A DNA stretch of 64,000 nucleotides from CAZTHK01 sp964613215 (GTDB taxonomy: Bacteria; Krumholzibacteriota; Krumholzibacteriia; Krumholzibacteriales; CAZTHK01), in assembly GCA_964613215.1 (NCBI GenBank), contig CAZTHK010000019.1, positions 1-64,000 on the forward strand, in the 5' to 3' direction. Shown here one piece after another: positions 17,914-26,805 of the stretch; positions within the stretch are counted from its first letter, which is position 1, and every line of letters starts with the position of its first letter. A program made the position numbers and the translations under genes. Under the pieces are notes generated by a model. It was not told where the DNA came from. It searched no databases and saw only the letters and a list, made by a program, of their open reading frames with translations.

Positions 17914-18048
17914 ATGAAGAGAACATATCAGCCGTCGAATAAGAAGAGGAAGAAGAAACACGGATTCAGAGAGAGAATGAAGACAAAGAATGGCAGAAAG
18001 GTGTTAAAACGAAGGAGGAAAAAAGGAAGAAAACGGTTGGCGGTATAG
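17914..18048 (+). CDS. rpmH: 50S ribosomal protein L34
   Basis: This 44-residue, very basic protein begins MKRTYQPSNKKRKKKHGFRE and contains RMKTKNGRKVLKRRRKKGRK, the L34 signature. L34 is a small component of the large ribosomal subunit that packs into 23S rRNA. It is the first gene to the right of oriC, as in most bacteria. AGGTGG sits a few bases before the ATG. The length is normal for L34. Confidence 0.96.
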   Translation: MKRTYQPSNKKRKKKHGFRERMKTKNGRKVLKRRRKKGRKRLAV

Positions 18049-18063
18049 TGAAATGAAGAATGA

Positions 18064-18405
18064 ATGAAAAGAGGACTGAAAAAGGAATCGCAATACAGGA
18101 TAGTATATAAAAGAGGGAAAAGGCAGGCCGGCAGGATGGTTACAATATGCTACAAGGAGCATGGAGATGAAGGAGTAGTGCCGGGATTTGTAGCAAGCAG
18201 GAAGGTTGGAAACGCCTGTCAGCGCAACAGGGCCAAGAGGCTAATGAGGGAAGCCTTTCGCGAAATAAGGGGAAGAATAACAGAGGACCACATATGGATC
18301 GTTTTCATTGCCTCTTTCAACCCGGCGAAGGCAAAATATCGAGAGCTCCGTCAGGATGTGGAAGAAACATTAAAGAGGGCTGGTCTAATATCAGTAAACG
18401 GATGA
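18064..18405 (+). CDS. rnpA: Ribonuclease P protein component
   Basis: RnpA is the protein cofactor of RNase P, which matures tRNA 5' ends with its catalytic RNA. The 113-residue basic protein has the RNR signature in GNACQRNRAKRLMREAFRE and an upstream FVASRKVGNA strand, both lining the RNA-binding cleft. It starts 15 bases after rpmH. Its stop overlaps the yidD start (ATGA). Length is standard. Confidence 0.95.
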   Translation: MKRGLKKESQYRIVYKRGKRQAGRMVTICYKEHGDEGVVPGFVASRKVGNACQRNRAKRLMREAFREIRGRITEDHIWIVFIASFNPAKAKYRELRQDVEETLKRAGLISVNG

Positions 18406-18626
18406 TAGCAAATACAATAACGAAAATAACGCTAATACTGGTAAGGTTTTATAGAGTGGCAATCTCACCATATCATCCTCCAGTCTGTAGATTCACACCC
18501 ACATGTTCTCAGTATGCGGAGGAGGCAATCGGAAGATACGGGGCAGCCGCTGGTTTGAGGAAGGCTGCCGGGAGGCTTCTGAGATGTCATCCATTCTCTC
18601 GCGGCGGGTATGACCCGGTACGCTGA
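18402..18626 (+). CDS. yidD: Membrane protein insertion efficiency factor YidD
   Basis: YidD is a small membrane-associated protein that aids YidC-dependent insertion. The 74-residue product contains FYRVAISPYHPPVCRFTPTC followed by SQYAEEAI, the family signature, and ends RGGYDPV. The ATG at 18402 overlaps the rnpA stop by four bases, so this start is preferred over an upstream one inside rnpA. The rnpA-yidD-yidC order is the usual one. Confidence 0.95.
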   Translation: MIANTITKITLILVRFYRVAISPYHPPVCRFTPTCSQYAEEAIGRYGAAAGLRKAAGRLLRCHPFSRGGYDPVR

Positions 18627-18677
18627 CCGATCCCTCAATACACCGACAACATTTATAATCCGGAAGGGTAAATAGGT

Positions 18678-20474
18678 ATGGACAAGCGTTCGCTCATAGC
18701 AATATTTCTGACATTCGTGCTTCTTCTGGCATGGCAGATTTTCTTTATTTCCCCCGCCCAGAAGAAGGACACCGCCAGGTTGAAGGAGAGGGGAAGCGAT
18801 ACCGTCGCAGTGGAAAGAAGGGCTGAAAGGGCGGAGGAGGAGAAGGATAGAGTGGTGGAAGAAGAGAGGAAGGGGGTTGAGGAATCCGCCGCAGGAGATG
18901 TCCTGCTGCCGGGAGGAGATGAACCGTCAGGAGAGATAGAGCTGATCATCAGGACAGCTCTGGCGGAGTACAGGATGAGTTCGGCGGGGGGAGAATTCAG
19001 GAATATAAAACTGCTCGAGTATCCCGGACTGGACAACAGGCCGGTTGAAATCGTTCCGGAGGGGGAAACCGGTGCGGCGATGATTTCGTTTATCACCGGA
19101 GAGGGCAGGGAGATCGGGATGTCGGGAAGGTCATTCTTGTTGAAGGTGGACGGGGAACCTGTGAAGTCGTCCAGGGAGATTGAACTTGCCGGGGAAGGGG
19201 AGACCGCCGAGGTGGTATTTCTGAGGGACGGGGAAGACGGAGGGATGGTGGAGAAAAGATTCACCTTCCGGCGCAGCAGTTATGAAGTGGGCCTTAAGAT
19301 CAAGATAAGGCGGGAGGGCGCTATAAGAAGTACCTCCAGCTACGAACTATCCTGGGACTGCGGAATGGCGGTAACCGAGGAGGACCGGGATAGCGATTTG
19401 AGAAACTTTGCCACCATGGGCAGGGTGGGTGAAGAGATATACGAACAGGAGATGGATGATTTCGATGAGGATGAGAGGAGGATCCACCAGGGGACCATAG
19501 TATGGTCGGGGTCAAGGAGCAAGTATTTCCTCAGTGCCTTTATACCGGGGCAGCAGCGGGCCGGGGGGCTGGTGATGTTCGGGGACGAAGAGGAGAACCT
19601 GGCAGGCCATGGTGTCAGGTATTATTTCAGGGGAGACCCCAGGATGGTGGAGGATGAATTCACCTGCTACATTGGACCCCTGGATATAAACAGGCTGGAG
19701 GAATATGACATCGGTCTGGAGAAGACGGTGGAGCTGGGGTGGTTGCGGTTTTTCAGTGTCTTTATCCTCAAGCTGATGATATTTCTGAGGCGATTCATCG
19801 CTAACTATGGTGTCATCATTATACTTATTTCGCTTATGACCAAAATCCTGTTTTACCGGTTGACACACAAAAGCTTTAAATCGATGAAGGAGATGCAGAA
19901 GGTTCAGCCGAAGATAAAGGAACTGCAGGAAAAGTATAAGGATGACAAGGAAAAACTAAACAAGGAAATGATGAAAATATACAAGGAAGGGGGTGTTAAT
20001 CCACTGGGTGGTTGCCTGCCGCTGCTGCTGCAGATGCCGGTATTTATAGCTCTATTCAATGTTCTGAGAAACACCATTGAAATAAGAAAGGCGCCCTTTG
20101 TTCTCTGGATAAACGATCTGTCCTCACCGGATGTACTGTTTGACATGGGTGTATCCATACCGTTTCTGGGAAGCGAATTTCACCTCCTTCCCATTCTGAT
20201 GGGAGGCGCCATGTACCTGCAGTCAAAACTGGGGGGTTCCCCCACCGGAGGGGCGGCACCGGCCGGGCAGGCAAAGATGATGTCGACTTTTATGCCTATT
20301 ATCTTCACCTTTTTCTTCTACCGTATGCCATCCGGACTGGTTCTTTACTGGCTGGTGAATAATATTATTTCAATAATTCAACAGTATTATATTCACAGGG
20401 ATATGGATGAAGTAGAGGAGAAGGGGGATGAAAAGGGTGAAAACAAATCCAGAGAAAAGGGCGGGAAAAAATAA
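18678..20474 (+). CDS. yidC: Membrane protein insertase YidC
   Basis: YidC inserts and folds inner-membrane proteins alone or with SecYEG. The 598-residue protein has an N-terminal TM (SLIAIFLTFVLLLAWQIFFI), then a charged linker and a periplasmic beta-sandwich domain (about 80-345). The conserved five-TM core follows. The core shows NYGVIIILISLMTKIL, the cytoplasmic hairpin VQPKIKELQEKYKDDKEKLN, then EGGVNPLGGCLPLLLQMPVF. The long form with a large periplasmic domain is typical of Gram-negative-type cells, supporting a diderm organism. The tail is basic. Confidence 0.96.
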   Translation: MDKRSLIAIFLTFVLLLAWQIFFISPAQKKDTARLKERGSDTVAVERRAERAEEEKDRVVEEERKGVEESAAGDVLLPGGDEPSGEIELIIRTALAEYRMSSAGGEFRNIKLLEYPGLDNRPVEIVPEGETGAAMISFITGEGREIGMSGRSFLLKVDGEPVKSSREIELAGEGETAEVVFLRDGEDGGMVEKRFTFRRSSYEVGLKIKIRREGAIRSTSSYELSWDCGMAVTEEDRDSDLRNFATMGRVGEEIYEQEMDDFDEDERRIHQGTIVWSGSRSKYFLSAFIPGQQRAGGLVMFGDEEENLAGHGVRYYFRGDPRMVEDEFTCYIGPLDINRLEEYDIGLEKTVELGWLRFFSVFILKLMIFLRRFIANYGVIIILISLMTKILFYRLTHKSFKSMKEMQKVQPKIKELQEKYKDDKEKLNKEMMKIYKEGGVNPLGGCLPLLLQMPVFIALFNVLRNTIEIRKAPFVLWINDLSSPDVLFDMGVSIPFLGSEFHLLPILMGGAMYLQSKLGGSPTGGAAPAGQAKMMSTFMPIIFTFFFYRMPSGLVLYWLVNNIISIIQQYYIHRDMDEVEEKGDEKGENKSREKGGKK

Positions 20475-20511
20475 TATCGAAGTTAAATATTAGATCGAAG
20501 AGGAGATGGTT

Positions 20512-21201
20512 ATGAAAGGGTCAAAGAAGAATAAGAGTAATGATAAAAGTATAGAGACCACCGGAAAAACCGTTGAAAAGGCACTGCAGAAGGCCCTGAA
20601 GAAGCTGAACCTGGATATAGATGAGGTGGAGATAGAAATACTGGATGCCGGGCAGAAGGGCGTTCTGAATATATTCGGAGCCAGGGATGCCAGAATCAGG
20701 GTGGTCAGGAAGGAGGCTTTAAAGAGCATAGAGGAGATAGTCGAGGAGGTGGCAAAACTCATACTGGACTGCATGGATGTCAATTTCAGAATCTTCACCG
20801 AACAGGAGGGAGATTCTACATATATAAATATTGAGACAGCCGGGGTGGACGGGCTGTTGATCGGGAGGAAGGGAGATACCCTCAATTCGCTGCAGCATCT
20901 GGTGGGAAGGATAGTGGCCAGAAGGCTGGGAGGCTATCAGAAGATGACACTGGATGTGGGGGGATATCTCAAGAATAGAATGGATATATTGAGGCAGAAG
21001 GCCAAGAAGGCGGCGGATAAGGCTAAAAATTCGAACAGGGATGTGGCGCTGGAACCTCTTAAGGCGGCGGAGAGAAGGATAGTTCACATCACTCTGACCG
21101 ACGACGAGGAAGTGAGCACCTATACGGTGGGGAATGGTGATCTTCGCAAGGTTTACGTTTCACCGGCCAAGGGCGGCGGCAACAAGAGAAACAGGAAATA
21201 G
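20512..21201 (+). CDS. khpB: RNA-binding protein Jag/KhpB
   Basis: Jag/KhpB is a KH-R3H RNA-binding protein; in some bacteria it partners KhpA and influences cell elongation. The 229-residue product has a Jag-N domain (TVEKALQKALKKLNLDIDEV), a KH domain with GLLIGRKGDTLNSLQHLVGR, and an R3H domain ending in the YTVGNGDLRKVYVSP region. The ATG at 20512 is preferred because GAGGAG lies six bases before it; an in-frame ATG at 20506 directly abuts that site. It follows yidC as is common. Confidence 0.93.
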   Translation: MKGSKKNKSNDKSIETTGKTVEKALQKALKKLNLDIDEVEIEILDAGQKGVLNIFGARDARIRVVRKEALKSIEEIVEEVAKLILDCMDVNFRIFTEQEGDSTYINIETAGVDGLLIGRKGDTLNSLQHLVGRIVARRLGGYQKMTLDVGGYLKNRMDILRQKAKKAADKAKNSNRDVALEPLKAAERRIVHITLTDDEEVSTYTVGNGDLRKVYVSPAKGGGNKRNRK

Positions 21202-21281
21202 AATTCGGCGGAAAACAGCTCCGCTGCCACCGCTGATGAGCCGGTCATTACCGGTCTGAAACCGTCGGGATCAAGATAAAA

Positions 21282-22649
21282 ATGGATGGGGAAACCATAG
21301 TAGCCCTGAGTACTCCGCCCGGGGAGTCCGGGATTGCGGTGATACGTATGTCAGGACCGGAAACCGTGGCGATAATGGATGGAATGTGCCCGGGGGCGGC
21401 GGAATGGAAACCACGGATGCTGCATAACGCTGTGATCAGGAATGTATCCGGGGAGCCTCTGGATGAGGCGATGGCGGTTATTATCAGGGGGCCGGCAAGC
21501 TATACCGGTGAGGACGTGGCGGAGATCTTCTCCCACGGCAGCATGCAGATAGTAACAGAGATAATCGAGGATGTAATAGCCAGGGGGGGAATTGCTCCGG
21601 GCCCGGGCGAATTCACCAGGAGAGCCTTCATCAACGGGCGCCTGGATCTGGCTCAGGCGGAAGCGGTTGCAGATCTGATAAATTCCGAGACAAGGCTTCA
21701 GAGACGGGTGGCGCTGGAACATCTGGAGGGGGGGCTTTCCGGCAAGGTGGGCAGGATAGAAGAGAAACTGCTGGAGCAGCTTTCCCTGGTTGAGGTATCC
21801 ATAGACTTCAGCGAGGATATTATCGAGACCTGCTCCCCCGGTGAGCTCAAGAGGGAGGGGGGGGAGATGATAGAAATAATCGAGGACCTTCTCCGCTCGG
21901 AGGTGGCCGGAAGGAAGCTGAGGAGGGGGATCAATGTGACCATCCTGGGACCGCGGAATGCGGGAAAGAGCAGTCTTTACAATGCCCTGATAGGCGAGGA
22001 GAGGGCTATAGTGTCACCTGTTCCGGGAACCACCAGAGACCTGCTGAGGGAGAGGATACATGTGGGGGGTTTTACCTGTTACCTGGAGGATACCGCCGGT
22101 ATTGCAGAGACGGAGTGTGAGATAGAGGCCAGGGGGATGACCATGGGGAGGAGGGCGGTGGAGAGGTCGGATATCTCGCTGTTTGTACTGGATGCCACGG
22201 AAAAGCCGGATGAGGTGGCCGGGGATACCATCCGGGAGATCGGCCCCGGAAAGGTGATATGCGTACTGAACAAGAAGGACCTCCCCTGCGTACTGGATGA
22301 GAGGGAGGCGGAGGAGCTGTTCAAGACCGGAAGGGTGGTAGGCACCTCCGTTGTCACCGGAGAGGGACTGGATGATTTGAAGGATGAAATTTGCCGGGCG
22401 GTGATAGGGGGAAGGGCGGGGGAGATATCCAGGGAGCGTATTGCGGTAAACTCGAGGCAGGCTGCTGCACTGAGAGAAGCCGCTAATGCATTGAAAAGGC
22501 TTCGAATAGCTGCTGATGAAGGAGCTCCGGCGGAGATACTGAGCATGGAGCTTCGAACCGCCGCCGATGCGTGCGGAAAGATATCGGGGAGTTCGGTGAC
22601 AGAGGGCCTGCTGGACGCAATATTCAGCAGTTTCTGTATTGGCAAATAG
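21282..22649 (+). CDS. mnmE: tRNA modification GTPase MnmE
   Basis: MnmE works with MnmG to put a (carboxymethyl)aminomethyl group on U34 of some tRNAs. The 455-residue protein has an N-terminal tetrahydrofolate-binding domain (ALSTPPGESGIAVIRMSG). The G domain has G1 GPRNAGKSSLYNAL, G2 PGTTRDLLRE, G3 DTAGI and G4 NKKD. The terminal FCIGK carries the catalytic Cys of the C-x-G-K motif. It lies immediately before mnmG. Confidence 0.96.
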   Translation: MDGETIVALSTPPGESGIAVIRMSGPETVAIMDGMCPGAAEWKPRMLHNAVIRNVSGEPLDEAMAVIIRGPASYTGEDVAEIFSHGSMQIVTEIIEDVIARGGIAPGPGEFTRRAFINGRLDLAQAEAVADLINSETRLQRRVALEHLEGGLSGKVGRIEEKLLEQLSLVEVSIDFSEDIIETCSPGELKREGGEMIEIIEDLLRSEVAGRKLRRGINVTILGPRNAGKSSLYNALIGEERAIVSPVPGTTRDLLRERIHVGGFTCYLEDTAGIAETECEIEARGMTMGRRAVERSDISLFVLDATEKPDEVAGDTIREIGPGKVICVLNKKDLPCVLDEREAEELFKTGRVVGTSVVTGEGLDDLKDEICRAVIGGRAGEISRERIAVNSRQAAALREAANALKRLRIAADEGAPAEILSMELRTAADACGKISGSSVTEGLLDAIFSSFCIGK

Positions 22650-22686
22650 CACAACCTTAAGATAAAAAAGAAGATAGAGATATACA

Positions 22687-24579
22687 ATGAATCCGGAAAA
22701 GAATATCGGCGACAGCTTTGATATAGTGGTGGTGGGTGGAGGACATGCCGGTTGCGAGGCCGCACTGGCAGCGGCGAGGATGGGGCACAGTACACTTCTG
22801 GCCACCATCCACCAGGCTGATATTGCCAGAATGCCGTGTAACCCCGCCATAGGGGGGCTGGCCAAGGGACAGCTGGTAAAGGAGATAGATGCGATGGGCG
22901 GGGAGATGGGACTGTGTATAGATCATGCGGGTATTCAGTTCAGGATGCTGAACAGGAGGAAGGGGCCGGCGGTCTGGTCACCCCGGGCCCAGGCGGACAA
23001 GGCGGCATACCACCGCAGGATGCTGAAGGTAATAAGGGGTCAGGAAAATCTCACTCTTACGGAGGGGGAGGTAACGGGGATAGAGGCTGAGCCGGGGAGA
23101 GTGGAGGCTGTTGTAATCGATGGGAGCAGGCGGGTGGGAGCGGGGAAGGTTATACTCGCACTGGGAACATTCCCCAACGGTCTTATGCATATCGGGGAGG
23201 ATAAGATCCCCGGGGGCCGAGAGGGAGAGCCCCCCTCATGCGCTCTCTCTGACAACCTCTGCAGTCTTGGTATTGAGAGGAGGAGGCTGAAGACAGGCAC
23301 ACCGGCCAGGCTGAAGAGGGATAGTATCGATTTCGACAGATGTGAAGAACAGAGGGGAGATAACCCCCCCACACCATTCTCCTTCCGCACGGCCGGCATA
23401 GATGTGGACCAGGAGAGCTGCTACATTACCTATACTCAGCCGGAGACCCATGAGATAATTCGCAGCAACCTAGACCGGGCACCCCTTTTCACCGGCCAGA
23501 TAAGCGGAAAGGGTCCAAGGTACTGCCCCTCAATAGAGGATAAAGTGGTAAGATTTCCCCGGAGGGAGCGGCACCAGATATTTCTGGAGCCGGAGGGAAG
23601 GGAGTCCGATGAATTTTATATAAATGGGCTATCCACCAGTCTTCCGCGCGATGTTCAGAGGGATATGATCCATACCCTGCCCGGCCTGGAGGACTCAGAG
23701 ATAGTAAGATACGGATATGCCATAGAGTATGATTTTTATCCTCCCCATCAGATCAAGATATCACTGGAATCGAGAAAGATCGGGGGACTTTACTTTGCCG
23801 GACAGGTTAACGGGACCTCCGGATATGAGGAGGCGGCGGCACAGGGCCTGATGGCGGCGATAAACGCCTGTTACAGCCTGGAGGGGTGCGAGCCGCTGGT
23901 AATGGGCAGGCAGAACTCATACATAGGGGTGATGATAGACGATCTTATAACCAAAGAGATAGATGAACCGTACCGGATGTTCACCTCCAGGGCGGAACAC
24001 AGGCTGCTGCTCAGGCAGGATAATGCGGATGAGAGGCTTTTCAAGTACGGGGTCAGAGCCGGGTTGATAGAAAGGGATATGTGGGAGGCAATGGTTGAAA
24101 AACGCAGAAGGATTGGGAGGGTTAGAAGGAGGCTTGACCGGGAGAGGATATCCGTGGAATCCTGCAATATCGTGCTGGATAAGGTGGGAGAGAAGAGGGT
24201 TGATGAACCGCAGGCTGCCGGACGGCTGATACAGAGACCAAAGGTGACCCTCTCCGAACTGGAGAAGGTCCTGCCCGGCGGAGCGGTTGAGCTGGATGAG
24301 GGGGAGAAGGAGATTCTCGAGATAAGAACCAAGTATGAGGGATACATCAGGAGGCAGAGAAGGATGGCGGACAAGCTGTTGAGGATGGAGAGGACCAGAA
24401 TACCGGAGGATTTCTCCTTCCGGATAGATTCTCTCAGCGTGGAGGCGAGAGAGAAGCTGGAGAAACACAGGCCCGTTACCATGGGCCAGGCTTCGAGAAT
24501 ATCGGGGGTAAGAAGCTCGGATCTATCCATACTGGCTGTATATCTGGAGAGGCATCGCAGGCGGGGGAGCTCGCCATGA
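22687..24579 (+). CDS. mnmG: tRNA uridine-5-carboxymethylaminomethyl modification enzyme MnmG
   Basis: MnmG is the FAD- and NADH-dependent partner of MnmE in U34 modification. The 630-residue protein starts with the dinucleotide fold VVVGGGHAGCEAALAAARMG. It has the conserved PCNPAIGGLAKGQLVKEIDA and GLYFAGQVNGTSGYEEAAAQ segments. The late region has MFTSRAEHRLLLRQDNAD and the C-terminal MnmE-binding helical domain. Its stop overlaps rsmG by four bases. Length is typical. Confidence 0.97.
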   Translation: MNPEKNIGDSFDIVVVGGGHAGCEAALAAARMGHSTLLATIHQADIARMPCNPAIGGLAKGQLVKEIDAMGGEMGLCIDHAGIQFRMLNRRKGPAVWSPRAQADKAAYHRRMLKVIRGQENLTLTEGEVTGIEAEPGRVEAVVIDGSRRVGAGKVILALGTFPNGLMHIGEDKIPGGREGEPPSCALSDNLCSLGIERRRLKTGTPARLKRDSIDFDRCEEQRGDNPPTPFSFRTAGIDVDQESCYITYTQPETHEIIRSNLDRAPLFTGQISGKGPRYCPSIEDKVVRFPRRERHQIFLEPEGRESDEFYINGLSTSLPRDVQRDMIHTLPGLEDSEIVRYGYAIEYDFYPPHQIKISLESRKIGGLYFAGQVNGTSGYEEAAAQGLMAAINACYSLEGCEPLVMGRQNSYIGVMIDDLITKEIDEPYRMFTSRAEHRLLLRQDNADERLFKYGVRAGLIERDMWEAMVEKRRRIGRVRRRLDRERISVESCNIVLDKVGEKRVDEPQAAGRLIQRPKVTLSELEKVLPGGAVELDEGEKEILEIRTKYEGYIRRQRRMADKLLRMERTRIPEDFSFRIDSLSVEAREKLEKHRPVTMGQASRISGVRSSDLSILAVYLERHRRRGSSP

Positions 24580-25235
24580 GTGCCGGCGGTTTGATCGGGG
24601 AGATATCCAGAAGGCTCTCGGAGGCCGGCTCGGATAGATGGGAGGATGTGGTATGCGAGAGGATGGAGGGGTATATCGAAGAGATAGCAAGATGGGGAGA
24701 GAGGGTCCATCTGGTGGGAAGGGGAAATCTGGAGGAGAATATCTGTAGACAGGTTGTCGAATCAACACTCCTGCTGGAGTATTCGGAAGGCATTACTGAA
24801 GACGGGATGAGAAGTGGTAATATTTACAGGGTTGCCGATGTGGGGACGGGAGCCGGATTTCCCGGAGTGGTATGGAAGATACTGGAACCGGCTATTGAGA
24901 TTACACTCTTTGAGAAGAAGAGAAAGAAGCAGATCTTCCTGGAGAGGTTTATAGCCGGAAGAGGGATAGGGGGGATAAGGGTTGAGGGGATTGAGCTGAC
25001 CGCCGGCTACGGGGAAAGATTCGGCCTGGTTGTTTCGAAGGCGGCGGGGGAGCTGGGGAAGATGCTCCCCCTGGCAGGGAGTATACTGAATGGCGGGGGA
25101 TGGTACATTACCCTGAAGGGAGGGGGATGGAAGGAAGAGATCAGGGATATGGAGTTCGGGGGATTTGACCTGAGGGACCGGAGGGCGCTGGCCACAGGAA
25201 GGGGCATTATGCTTGCCTTCAAAAAGAAAAACTGA
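24576..25235 (+). CDS. rsmG: 16S rRNA (guanine-N7) methyltransferase RsmG
   Basis: RsmG methylates G527 of 16S rRNA using S-adenosylmethionine. The 219-residue protein carries the SAM-binding motif VADVGTGAGFPGVVWKI, the acidic strand ITLFEKKRKKQIFL, and VVSKAAGELGKMLPLA later on. ATG overlaps the end of mnmG by four bases. The product ends just before the parS cluster, as in many gidA-gidB-parA-parB arrangements. Confidence 0.93.
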   Translation: MSAGGLIGEISRRLSEAGSDRWEDVVCERMEGYIEEIARWGERVHLVGRGNLEENICRQVVESTLLLEYSEGITEDGMRSGNIYRVADVGTGAGFPGVVWKILEPAIEITLFEKKRKKQIFLERFIAGRGIGGIRVEGIELTAGYGERFGLVVSKAAGELGKMLPLAGSILNGGGWYITLKGGGWKEEIRDMEFGGFDLRDRRALATGRGIMLAFKKKN

Positions 25236-25280
25236 CTGTACAAACGGCTAAGGCGCAGGAATTATAGCAGTTATTTGTTC

Positions 25281-25296
25281 TGTTTCACGTGAAACG
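25281..25296. promoter_or_regulatory. parS: parS centromere site 1
   Basis: TGTTTCACGTGAAACG matches the bacterial parS consensus (TGTTTCACGTGAAACA) at 15 of 16 positions. ParB nucleates on such sites near oriC and spreads or forms a CTP clamp. Confidence 0.93.
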
Positions 25297-25326
25297 CTAT
25301 TATTCTGATTTTTTTGACTGCTGCAG

Positions 25327-25342
25327 CGTTTCACGTGAAACA
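25327..25342. promoter_or_regulatory. parS: parS centromere site 2
   Basis: CGTTTCACGTGAAACA is 15/16 to the consensus, and is the reverse complement of site 1 including its variant base. The centre-to-centre spacing to site 1 is 46 bases. Confidence 0.93.
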
Positions 25343-25416
25343 GGAGAGTTGACAGGATCGGATTATGCTTATTTCAAGCGAAGGGGAGCTGTAGCTTTTA
25401 TTATGCGGATCAGAGG

Positions 25417-25432
25417 TGTTTCACGTGAAACA
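25417..25432. promoter_or_regulatory. parS: parS centromere site 3 (perfect)
   Basis: TGTTTCACGTGAAACA is a perfect 16/16 parS palindrome. It lies 90 bases from site 2 and about 110 bases before the lipoprotein gene that precedes parA. Confidence 0.95.
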
Positions 25433-25475
25433 CCCTTTAATTGATATTCCTTTTGTAATAGAGGCCCGTTTTTTG

Positions 25476-25504
25476 TTGATTTAGCTGGTGAGCGGGGATA
25501 TACT
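25476..25504 (+). promoter_or_regulatory. Putative promoter between parS sites and the lipoprotein-parAB genes
   Basis: TTGATT (25476-25481), a 17-base spacer and TATACT (25499-25504) form a good sigma-70-type promoter about 41 bases before the ATG at 25546. Its closeness to parS 3 makes ParB-mediated repression possible. Inferred. Confidence 0.5.
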
Positions 25505-25545
25505 TCAATACAATATAAGGCAGTCAGTCTTTATGGGAGGTTGAG

Positions 25546-26778
25546 ATGAGGGAAAAGTCCCTGCTTTTATTAACCTTGCTGGTTTTATCAACACTTCTGG
25601 CGTTTCATCAGGGTTGCAAGAGAAAGATCACATTCGATAATGAGCCGCCTGAAGATATAATTATTAGCTCTTCTGCCTGCATATCCTGGACAAACAGGAC
25701 TATGTCATTTAGCGCGGAAGCCAGGGATTCCGATGGCGATCCCCTGTATTACACATGGTCGGCCAGTGGCGGCAGTTTTACGGGAAATGGCAGCGATAGC
25801 AATAAGGGCGGTTCAGTTTTGTGGAAAGCCCCCGATACCCCCGGATATGAAACAGTGGAAGTGACTGTGACCGACAGGGTGGAGGAGAGATCGAGGAGCA
25901 GGGGAATCATTGTGGGCGAGGAGATCCCCTCCTACTTCACCGGAAACAGCACTCTCGACTCACAGGCTTATCCCTATGTGATATCGAAAGATGGAAGAGC
26001 GGTAATTCCTCAGGGCAGTTCTGTAACCATAGAAGAAGGAGTTGAAGTACTTGTTTTCATGCGCACCGGGGGAATAGAGGTTAACGGAAGTTTGAATGTA
26101 GAAGGTGGGAGGGGGAGCGAGGTTGTAATAGCTCCATACGAATGTGGTGGCGAAGAGAACACCTGGAGCGGGATAAAGTTTTCAGGCAATACAGCCAGGG
26201 GGAATATATCCTATCTGAATCTCGCTTCTGCTATTGAGGGCGTTTCCATCGAGGATGGAGCCAGAGTGGAGATAGACAACAGCAGTTTCATAGAAAACAC
26301 CACCTTCGGCCTTGCGGCATATTCATCAACTGAGTTAACTGCTTCCAATTGTGTCATATGGAATAATGAGAAAGGGGTTAATATAGATGGAGCCAATGCC
26401 AGCTTCACCTACTGTTCGATAAGGTATAGCAGTGAGGAAGGGATGGTGATATTCGGCCCATCCAGCGCAGATGTTTCCATACAGAGTTCAGTCATAGCAA
26501 ATAATCTGGTGGGAATCTCCCTTCAGGCGGAGGTTTCTCCGGTTATAAACGAGTGTTCAATCTACCTTAATGTCAACTCGCTGGGAGAGGGATATGCCAT
26601 AGGCCTCTCCGCAGCTTATACGGGAACCGATACCATAGACGCAAGATACAATTATTTCGGAAGGAATTATGTGACCGAAGAGGATATAGCCGGAATCATA
26701 TACGATGGCAATGATGTTCCCGGGATAGAAGGGATGATAGATTTCTCGAATTTTTATCAGTACGATCCTAACGATTAG
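25546..26778 (+). CDS. Lipoprotein with Ig/PKD-like domain and parallel beta-helix
   Basis: The 410-residue product has a hydrophobic signal ending AFHQGC, with Cys24 the likely lipidation site. An Ig/PKD-like domain follows (about 35-125: ARDSDGDPLYYTWSASGGSF, VTVTDRVEE). The rest (about 150-385) consists of short Asn/Ser-rich turns such as NSSFIENTTFGL and SVIANNLVGISLQ, typical of a right-handed parallel beta-helix. Such surface proteins often bind or cleave polysaccharide; no catalytic residues can be assigned. A GGGAGG ribosome site precedes the ATG. Its position between rsmG and parA, inside an otherwise conserved core cluster, is unusual. Confidence 0.75.
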   Translation: MREKSLLLLTLLVLSTLLAFHQGCKRKITFDNEPPEDIIISSSACISWTNRTMSFSAEARDSDGDPLYYTWSASGGSFTGNGSDSNKGGSVLWKAPDTPGYETVEVTVTDRVEERSRSRGIIVGEEIPSYFTGNSTLDSQAYPYVISKDGRAVIPQGSSVTIEEGVEVLVFMRTGGIEVNGSLNVEGGRGSEVVIAPYECGGEENTWSGIKFSGNTARGNISYLNLASAIEGVSIEDGARVEIDNSSFIENTTFGLAAYSSTELTASNCVIWNNEKGVNIDGANASFTYCSIRYSSEEGMVIFGPSSADVSIQSSVIANNLVGISLQAEVSPVINECSIYLNVNSLGEGYAIGLSAAYTGTDTIDARYNYFGRNYVTEEDIAGIIYDGNDVPGIEGMIDFSNFYQYDPND

Positions 26779-26805
26779 GGTGGAAAGTAAAGGCGAGGAG
26801 GAGTA

